The notes under the pieces: model-generated
The model's database searches: none
Told to the model about the DNA's origin: nothing
What the model saw: the letters and a program-made list of their open reading frames with translations, nothing else
Shown: positions 60,169-64,000 of the stretch, in pieces
Position numbering within the stretch: the first letter of the stretch is position 1
Layout: the number at the start of each line of letters is the position of its first letter
From: Endocalyx cinctus
Taxonomy: Eukaryota; Ascomycota; Sordariomycetes; Amphisphaeriales; Apiosporaceae
Length of the DNA: 64,000 nt
NCBI GenBank assembly: GCA_001600455.1
Contig: BCKC01000001.1
Span: 7,013,418-7,077,417 of the forward strand
Direction: 5' to 3'
Made by a program: the position numbers and the translations under genes

Positions 60169-60557
60169 TTAATGCCGACCGCTTCCAGATGAAATCTCGA
60201 CTATCTGATCCTCTTCGATAACGGCGTGGTAGTCGGTAGCCCAGGTCGAGACGGTCTCCAGGACCTTCTGAGGAGCCTTGGCGGCGAAACCCCTACGAAG
60301 GAAAGCGATTATTAGTTTCAACTGTTTTGAGTTTTATACGATTCATCGTGGATATTATGGCGGTGGTGAACTTACTTTATCAACTTGTACTCGTGAGTAA
60401 TCATACCACCAGCCTTCTTGATATCGTCCATCGCCTGAGAGATGATGTTGTCGGGCGTCTCGAATGGGAAGCTGATAATAACGGCCTTCTGAACATCTAC
60501 GGCCACAGCGCCCTGGGCGGCAGCGAGGATCGCGACGAGAGCGGATGAGAAACGCAT
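60169..60557 (-). CDS. Small secreted inhibitor I9 (subtilisin propeptide-like) protein
   Basis: Two exons on the minus strand, 60557-60376 and 60292-60169, with an 83-nt phase-2 intron (GTAAGT donor, CGTAG acceptor), giving 101 residues. MRFSSALVAILAAAQGAVAV looks like a signal peptide with cleavage near Ala19. The mature part (VQKAVIISFPFETPDNI to VIEEDQIVEI) follows the inhibitor I9 / subtilisin prodomain pattern: beta-strand, helix containing ISQAMDDIKKAGG, ITHEYKLIKGFAAKAP strand-turn, and the terminal EEDQ strand. Stand-alone I9 proteins of fungi, related to the yeast proteinase B inhibitor and Pleurotus POIA1, inhibit or fold subtilases. The ATG chosen is the first giving a signal sequence; the open frame upstream is leader. 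Confidence 0.85.
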
Positions 60558-61843
60558 TTTCGGTGATTGATGGGGAAATAAACTGTGTCCGATTGATTGA
60601 TTGATCGATTGATTTCTAGATGAGTAGCGAGAATAAACGGTCGGTCGCAATCGAGGTTAAGATGAGTATGATAGTTGGGTTCGATGAATAGTTGAGTTGA
60701 ATAGTAATAAAATGATGTTTTCGGATTTTGCTTTGTTGGAAGTATGTTTAATGGATGGATTAAAAGTAGAAGATCTGGTCAATGTGGTCGAGCATTAAAG
60801 TTGAAACAGATGAATGGGTTGAATGTCTCGATTTGTTGGTCTCAATATCCAGAACAAGGACATGCGCCTGTAGATCCGGGGATGTGCCCAATTTACCCAA
60901 TAAATAAGAAAGGCCCAGCTGTCCAGCTGTCCCAGGTCACAAGTCCATCTTCCCCACCAAAACTGTCCAAGCCGGGAAAAAACTTGGTATGAACTACGGA
61001 TACGCACGTAATAAGTACTTCTCAACAAGTATATAATTTATTAATAAAATACTTATTAAATATATGTATTGTAAGTAGCCATAACAAGTATTATTTTAAG
61101 AAGATAGACTCTGAAAAGATCTATATCGATGTACCTAAGTATCTACTAAGTAGTACCTAATCAAACATTGACCTCATCAGGTAACGTAGCTGCGTAGGAT
61201 AGCTATACGTACAGCACAGCGGTTCTAGTACTGTATAGGCAGTTGAACGGTGACTTGGAATACACTGATTTTATGAGTATCATATTCCGAGTCACCCCAT
61301 TATCAGTATCATCGTCATCATATGTCGCAAAAGCGAGGGATACGAAATGAAATCAGGTTCCTTATCATACAGGCAGACAGGCAGTAATACACGCAATATG
61401 AAAATATACTTGTAGAATAGCTACTACACTATTATGGATAATAAAGGCATAGAGCACCTACTACCTACCTAGCTGCCTAGGTATGTATATAGCCCCCATA
61501 GTTCCTTGGCAATACAGCAATGTTTTATACACCAATCTAGCGTTCCCCTTCATTTTATTTAGGTACTCCATACTTGTTTATTAAAAGCGTTCCAACGTCA
61601 CTGAACCTTGAACTTAGCATCACATAATATATTATCACTTTTGCTCTTTAAGATCGCTTAGGTCTGCCTCAGTTATAACTATTGAAGTCCGCAGGTACTA
61701 AGTAATTACCATCACTCACGACCAAGTTAGCCTATCAGATGGCTTACTATCGGCTATAGCTATATAAAAAGTAATTATAGTAAGTAACCTCTAAAGAAGT
61801 CCCACCGATGGATGGTAAGTAGGTCACTAAAGTTTGACTTGAA

Positions 61844-61904
<61 letters not shown>

Positions 61905-63666
61905 CAGATAGCACTCGACAAAGTACGTGCTCGAAAAGTACGCGGTGTTTAACCACTCAATATCCAGCATTACTAAGTACCTACTTCAGTATCTACATAA
62001 GTACATAGTAAAGAAATTAAGCATTTACGTGTAGTAGCGATGTATTCTAATCTATAGGTATAGACTCTGCTATAACAGTCGCTGCCAGTATCTATTCAAC
62101 ATTTCCTCTTTTTCAATTCAGACTCCTTGTCGATATCGGGGCCGGAACACCCGGTCCAAACGTCGAAATCAGGCTGGCTTATGTCGTAGCTACAAGCCAA
62201 CTGGTACTTCCTGTAGCGTCATTCAGTGTGACTTTGAGAAGACAGTCGACCAAGGGGAGTTCGTCCAGGTCGGTTCACTTAACAAGCCTCCCCTCCCCGT
62301 TGCTTAGCCCGCTGTCGAGGAATGTCACCTCTACTAGGCCCGGAGGAATCAAGTACTTCCAAGGTTCTCAGATCGACAGGAAACCAGCTCTCCCTCTTTC
62401 TGCGGAGAAACGTACTGGTGTCTCCCGCTCAGGCAGTAGGTCTACCGCCTTTTAAATCCTGGTCTCGATCCGTCGGAAATTTATCCCTAGACGTCCAGAC
62501 AACTGGCGTCATGTAATGGTACGGGAAACAAGTTCTATATTTTGCACCAGACGAGGTAAGAGATACATTCAGTCTCCGGATCTCGTGTCTCCGAAATCTG
62601 AAGCTCGTTCCGATGCCAAGATAAGCACTGGGAGGAAGGTGTGCGAGGACCTGCGCGAGAAGGCCAGCTTTGAAGTTCTGGTCCGGGTATGCGGCTTTTC
62701 CGTTGCTTCGGAGCAGGTAGATGAGACAATCGTAGCAGCGAAAGAGCTAGAAGGGTTTAACGTCTTAATTTCAACATGTAAACCATATTGATCGTGAGAT
62801 AGTCCTTTCTACTGTAAGCTAAGTAAAACGATAGGAGCTTCAACTACATTATGTCACCGCGTTTACTGCGCGTGTCGGCCCAACGAACCAAGTCCACTAT
62901 AACGTCCTTTCAGCAGCCCTTTCATCTCATATTCACTAATTACCTACACTACAAGAATATACTGAAAATAAGACCTGCGATTATCGAATGAACGAAGGAG
63001 AGGTTTCATAGGTAGGGCAAGGTCGAATCTCGTAATGTGTTCTCTACTTTGTACGCAAATCTTGAAATGATGAGAAGCATAAGTGTTGATAACGGTCCTG
63101 AATTATTGGCGGGGGGNATTACTACGAGTTCGTACCCACTAAAGAAGCTCATAAATTAGGTGCATATGGTCGTATTTTGGAGTTTAGGATCCCTTAATTA
63201 TGTTTATTGTCAACCTGTAAAATATCGATGATCTGTGGGAACACTAGGATCCATATCTAAATGAGTGTAGAACTTGATAGGATCGATTGTGAAGACCGTA
63301 GTTCTGAAACGAGGAGAAGTTGCTAGTTAACTAGAAACAGATCAGCGGATACACACTAACGCACGCAGGAACGCAGGCACGCAGGCACGGTAATACTATG
63401 AGGCAATTCCTCATTGAAGAGTATTCAGCCGATGCAGCAGTCGTATAGTTCATCGTATCTTCCTTTAACTCCACTATACGTAATATCTTTAGGCAACCAA
63501 ATAGCAAAGGCAGCAGAGTGCCTCATACTCTCCGATAGCTCACCAAAACACACCCCTTGTTTTTTACTCCTATTAATCTTTTTGATATCAGTCATTCCGC
63601 CCAGAAAATTGTCGCTTCGCAGATTGTTTATATTGCAGCAGTCAACAAAGAATAGTACAACTAATT
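60558..63666. other. Gene-free region with repeats and a possible decayed island
   Basis: About 3 kb of mostly AT-rich DNA with GGTACCTA/CCTAGGTA motifs around 61140-61490. A more GC-rich island at roughly 62120-62790 has several interrupted open frames on the plus strand but no intact gene and no motif I recognise, which suggests degraded coding DNA. An ambiguous base is at 63117. Confidence 0.45.
61848..61904. repeat. (AC)n-(TA)n compound dinucleotide repeat
   Basis: About 20 units of AC/CA (61848-61887) run directly into about 8 units of TA (to 61904). This is a simple sequence repeat in intergenic DNA, potentially polymorphic. Confidence 0.95.
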
Positions 63667-64000
63667 ATGCTATATCTTCATCAGCTACCACTGCTTGCCT
63701 TGGAGTTGATCTGTGAATCTCTAGACACGGGTAGTGTGCAGAACTTGGCATTGACCAATCGAGCTTGTAATTTTGCAGTATCGAGGCGTCGGTTTGACCG
63801 TATTCATTTGAGGCTCAAAGATGCAGAAAAATTGCGACGAGACCTGAAACGATGGGACTCAGTACTCTCATCTGATGCACGCATCAACTATGTGCGTCGT
63901 ATACAACTGACAGATATTTCATTGCCTGGCGAAGCTCAGGAAATGGAATATTGTCCGGACTTCGCAGATTCCGGTGACGAGTCAGATTTTGGAGACACGG
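63667..64000 (+). CDS. F-box-like protein, 3' truncated by window edge
   Basis: An open frame starts at ATG 63667 and continues past the last base, so only ~111 residues are visible. It begins MLYLHQLPLLALELICESL, then SVQNLALTNRACNFAVSRRR. That matches the F-box pattern (LPxEhLxxIhxxL followed by LxxLxLxxRxxxxxxxxxxF). A basic, helical stretch (KDAEKLRRDLKRWDSVL) and an Asp/Ser-rich acidic part follow. F-box proteins recruit substrates to SCF ubiquitin ligases, and fungal members of this shape often carry C-terminal repeats, which would lie outside the window. The assignment rests on the N-terminal pattern alone. Confidence 0.65.
   Translation, partial: MLYLHQLPLLALELICESLDTGSVQNLALTNRACNFAVSRRRFDRIHLRLKDAEKLRRDLKRWDSVLSSDARINYVRRIQLTDISLPGEAQEMEYCPDFADSGDESDFGDT

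Overview
The window is nuclear DNA of a filamentous ascomycete (Pezizomycotina). The genes carry short introns of roughly 50-180 nt with GT(A/G)NGT donors, CTAAC or CTGAC branch sites and AG acceptors. The gene families are typical of these fungi: a fungal rhodopsin/SAT4-type membrane protein, a DHA2 transporter, a GMC oxidoreductase, and BTB and F-box proteins. Long AT-rich gene-free stretches separate the genes. A Sordariomycete, perhaps Xylariales, would fit, but that is inference from gene content only. No rRNA, tRNA, CRISPR array or recognisable intact transposon was seen. Exon structures were assembled by hand from splice signals, reading-frame phase and protein-family continuity.

Left part (1-34 kb), mostly general cell functions: a fringe-like glycosyltransferase cut by the left edge; a TBC-domain Rab-GAP-like protein (5.6-7.9 kb); a delta-12 type fatty acid desaturase on the minus strand (10.7-12.3 kb); a large, low-complexity, possibly DNA-binding protein on the minus strand (15.2-18.8 kb); a small polytopic membrane protein (22.0-23.2 kb, minus); a 14-TM DHA2 drug:H+ antiporter (24.8-26.5 kb); a five-exon, 706-residue polytopic membrane protein with an apparent GC-AG intron (28.1-30.5 kb); and a cysteinyl-tRNA synthetase whose reading frame is broken by one frameshift (31.4-33.8 kb).

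Right part (35-60 kb), accessory in character: a rhodopsin-type membrane protein (35.2-36.6 kb, minus), an FAD-dependent monooxygenase (37.8-39.2 kb), a short-chain dehydrogenase (39.7-40.5 kb, minus), a BTB-domain protein (41.4-42.3 kb), a six-exon class I terpene synthase (42.9-44.3 kb, minus), an amidase-signature hydrolase (48.3-50.3 kb), a six-exon membrane protein (53.4-55.1 kb), a bacterial beta-class-like glutathione S-transferase (56.0-56.7 kb), and an alcohol-oxidase-like GMC oxidoreductase (57.6-59.7 kb). A secreted I9-type protease-inhibitor protein follows (60.2-60.6 kb, minus). An F-box protein runs off the right edge.

The most interesting reading is that the terpene synthase, FAD monooxygenase, SDR, amidase, GST and GMC oxidoreductase form a loose terpenoid biosynthetic locus. 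The broken cysteinyl-tRNA synthetase on its flank may be a decayed second copy or a sequence error. Co-regulation cannot be judged from sequence alone, and the large gaps between these genes weaken the cluster claim.
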